DNA of 59,656 nucleotides, from NCBI RefSeq assembly GCF_000988165.1, contig NW_020169314.1:1-59656 (forward strand), read 5' to 3'. The stretch is from Vairimorpha ceranae (Eukaryota; Microsporidia; Nosematidae). Each line of letters begins with the position of its first letter. The stretch's first letter is position 1. The translations under genes and the position numbers were made by a program. Below the pieces are notes generated by a model. The model searched no databases and was not told where the DNA came from. It saw nothing but the letters and a program-made list of their open reading frames with translations. Of this stretch, positions 57,269 to 59,656 are shown one piece after another.

Positions 57269-57862
57269 ATGGTCAAATTTTTTACTGGATGTGTCATGTC
57301 TGGAAAAACTAGATTGCTTTTTGATTTTATTAACCTCTGCTGTAGCGAAAATTATTTAGTTCTAGCTCCAAAATTAGTTGTTAAGGAAAATGGCAATAAA
57401 TTAACGAGTCGAGCTGTTAAGGACAAATACATCACTCCAGATCTTTGTTTAACTGAAAATGATAGTATTTTGAAACTATTTAAAGAGAAACTTAAAAGAA
57501 ACAAATCTATCCAAATCGTCTTTTGTGACGAGATACAGTTCTTTACGAAGCAACAGATTGATGACCTTTTTACGCTTGAAGAAGATTATGGAATAAAGGT
57601 AGTCTGCTTTGGGATTAATAAAACTCATCGAAATGAAGATTGGCCTACAATTGAGTACCTTAAAAGAAGAATCCTTGATATTACGACTCTTGAAGTAAAG
57701 TGTATGAGCTGTAGGGCAATTGCGAATACGAATATACGAAGTGATTATAATTTAGAAGAAGAAACAATAAGTATTAATATTAAAGATGGAGAAGAAAAAT
57801 ATTTTCCTATTTGCAATGAATGTTATAAGAAAAAAACTCGAAAATGGTTCTCACTCTTTTAA
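57269..57862 (+). CDS. TK: Thymidine kinase, type II
   Basis: A 197-residue type II (TK1-like) thymidine kinase, which phosphorylates thymidine to dTMP in the salvage route. The P-loop is TGCVMSGKT at residues 6-14, with Met-Ser-Gly-Lys as in TK1. The second motif IQIVFCDEIQFFTKQQIDDL carries the catalytic Glu and the DE-x-QF signature. The lasso region follows, and the zinc site is formed by CMSC and CNEC. The short C-terminus lacks the KEN-box degradation tail of animal TK1. Microsporidian thymidine kinases have been proposed to come from prokaryotes. CCC lies 4 nt before the ATG. It stands alone, with about 2 kb of spacer on each side. Confidence 0.92.
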   Translation: MVKFFTGCVMSGKTRLLFDFINLCCSENYLVLAPKLVVKENGNKLTSRAVKDKYITPDLCLTENDSILKLFKEKLKRNKSIQIVFCDEIQFFTKQQIDDLFTLEEDYGIKVVCFGINKTHRNEDWPTIEYLKRRILDITTLEVKCMSCRAIANTNIRSDYNLEEETISINIKDGEEKYFPICNECYKKKTRKWFSLF

Positions 57863-59656
57863 TAAAATTTTTATTTTTATCGTCTATGTTGATTTGGAGG
57901 TAATAAAAAATTTTTAAGGCTACTATCCTAGGAGTAGTAATGTCGCTTGTCTCATTTTATTGAAGATATGAAATTTTATCATGTCTTCAGCGTATCCATT
58001 CGCTTTATGACATGCTCATATAATTAACTTTAAAATTTTAATAGCTGATCAAAAACTATCAAATTTTTCTAGAACACTACGTAAATTCGGTTTATCGACC
58101 ACAGATTGACACAAACAAAAAAATTTAGTTGCGCATTCATGAGCAATCTTCAAAATTTAACCAAATTTTTATCCTTTTGCGTCACTTATTGCGATTATAA
58201 GAAAAGTTACTTTTATCAAATCGTAAAAAATTTTAATTTTATTAATGTGGAACTGTAAATTAAAAATTATTTATATTAAATATAATAACAACTTTGATGA
58301 ATGTTTGTTATAAGTAATTATAAAATTTTTCTTTTTTATAGATTCGCTACAATTTTTTTCTTATTTGTTATTGTAGATTATCTTTATTGGATGTTTATAG
58401 GTAAATTTCTGCATAAAGAAACTAAATATAATTAAATGTTTTGATATGCCAAGGATGTATCATGCCTGTGCTCCTCTGGCATTGTATTGTCAAATAATTA
58501 CTGTTTTTAATTTTTGTTACAATGTGTTAACATTCCTTTTTGGTAAAAATTAATTTTCTATTTGCAGATTGTACAATTGCGCTACATTTAAAACAAGATG
58601 TTATTTTACTTTAATTAATATAGTATACTTTTTTTTAACCCCAAATAATTTTACGTATAAAAAATTTAATGCATGATGACAATTTTTTTAACATTTACTA
58701 CTTAAATTATTTTTTCAATTTAACTTTATTTAAATGGTCCCTCAAAGCATGCAGAATTGAATAAAAAAGTATAAATCACAATAAGTAGAATATTTTGTAT
58801 GTAGTAAAACTCTATACATTTATATTAAACTTTAAAGTGCGGGTAGTTTATACATTATAAGCATTTTAACATCTGTTTTTGATAAACTTTTGCAACAAGT
58901 TGAGTCATTAATGCTAATTCTATAGAACAAAGAACGTAAAAAAAATTTACTATTTGAATTTTACAAAAGAATGTAGATGAAATTTACATTAAAATGTTGT
59001 AAAATTAAATATACTTTATATTAACAAAATTTAATGTTTCAGTTGAATGCTTTCTAACAATTACGTTACCATTTATAAACGTAACGATAGAAATTATTAT
59101 ATATGGAATGATTTCAGCTATTTTTTGTAATAGATGAAAAAAAAAGATTTGTTTGACTCCATAAAATATCTGTTAGTCAATTAATATTTACTTTTAGTTT
59201 CTACTTAAAGTTTATAAATGAAGGCATATATACGAAAAGCAACAAATAAAAATAATATCTTTCTGATTATTATTTAGAATTAAACATCATTAAGAGAAGT
59301 CACAAAAATTGATTAAAAAAACTAATATTTTTTTTGTAATTTCAACTTTGTCTAAATCTTCAATTTATTACTTTTTGTAAATTTCAATAGAAAACACCCA
59401 TTAATCTATGTTTTCCATTTATAAAAGTCATCATACTAAGGCGCGCAAAAATATTTTTTTTTAACTAACAAATTTTAAAATCTTATGGTATAGTTAACAA
59501 TAACACCACAATTTTATATATATTCGAAAACTTTTTTTAGTTTTATTTTTCATTTAGCAATGCAAAACAGTAACTGTGGTATAATTCTGATACCACATTT
59601 TAAGGTGACCAATGATTTACAATATCACGTTGAAACGTCATTCGTTTTAATGATTA
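57863..59656. other. Right-hand gene-poor region
   Basis: About 1.8 kb with one decayed island (57921-58210). An AGGCGCGCAAAAA string at 59439-59451 resembles an E2F-type site but has no gene next to it inside the window. No intact gene is visible. Confidence 0.45.
57921..58210 (-). pseudogene. Decayed coding island, unidentified
   Basis: On the minus strand one frame reads like protein for about 90 codons, with about four internal stops. Parts are ILKIAHECATKFFCLCQSV, VDKPNLRSVLEKFDSF, SAIKILKLII and IFNKMRQATLLLLG. The His-Cys...Cys-x-Cys pattern and richer base composition suggest a relic of a gene or transposon. I cannot name the family. Confidence 0.35.

Overview
This window is microsporidian nuclear DNA. 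It carries a tandem pair of polar tube protein genes (PTP1 at 27007-28347 and PTP2 at 24548-25375, both minus). Its eukaryotic housekeeping genes are short and intron-free. The base composition is very AT-rich. Most genes have a CCC-like (sometimes GGG) signal within about 15 nt of the start codon, which is the start signal described in microsporidia. I used that signal to trim several open frames to a downstream ATG. The long non-coding stretches and transposon relics point to one of the larger, less compacted genomes. I cannot name the species.

Layout. 1-11 kb is gene-poor: an AT-rich desert with decayed coding islands that look like DNA transposons (Merlin/IS1016-like at 6880-7350, FLYWCH/MULE-like at 3229-3517, possibly Tc1/mariner-like at 338-850). 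It also holds two broken genes (5053-5429 and 8177-9333), one lineage-specific helical gene (3749-4831) and an FCP1-type phosphatase. 11-24 kb carries DPH3, an eIF4G-like protein, two more lineage-specific Cys-bearing helical proteins, a ZC3H11A-like triple CCCH protein, cytosolic leucyl-tRNA synthetase and a DP-like winged-helix factor with a near-perfect E2F site upstream. 24-31 kb holds PTP2, PTP1 and a Tra2-like SR/RRM protein, with gaps of 1-1.6 kb. 32-55 kb is gene-dense: a likely TBCD, eIF2-beta, XPD/Rad3, V-ATPase c'', tRNA-Ile(AAT), KISH/TMEM167, a coiled-coil protein, an LSO2-like ribosome hibernation factor, a 32-bp minisatellite, a CDC16/APC6-like TPR protein, an RFWD3-like E3 ligase, MCM2, an ASNSD1-like protein, ELP4, NOP58 and transketolase. 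The right end (55-59.7 kb) is again sparse, with a type II thymidine kinase and another decayed island.

Functional themes. Translation: eIF2-beta, eIF4G, LeuRS, tRNA-Ile, LSO2, the shared DPH3/Elongator axis (DPH3, ELP4) and NOP58. Cell cycle and DNA: DP-like factor, CDC16-like, MCM2, XPD, RFWD3-like, thymidine kinase. mRNA processing and export: Tra2-like, ZC3H11A-like. Infection apparatus: PTP1 and PTP2. Many neighbours are divergent with as little as 23 bp between start codons, or convergent and overlapping, as expected of microsporidian gene packing.
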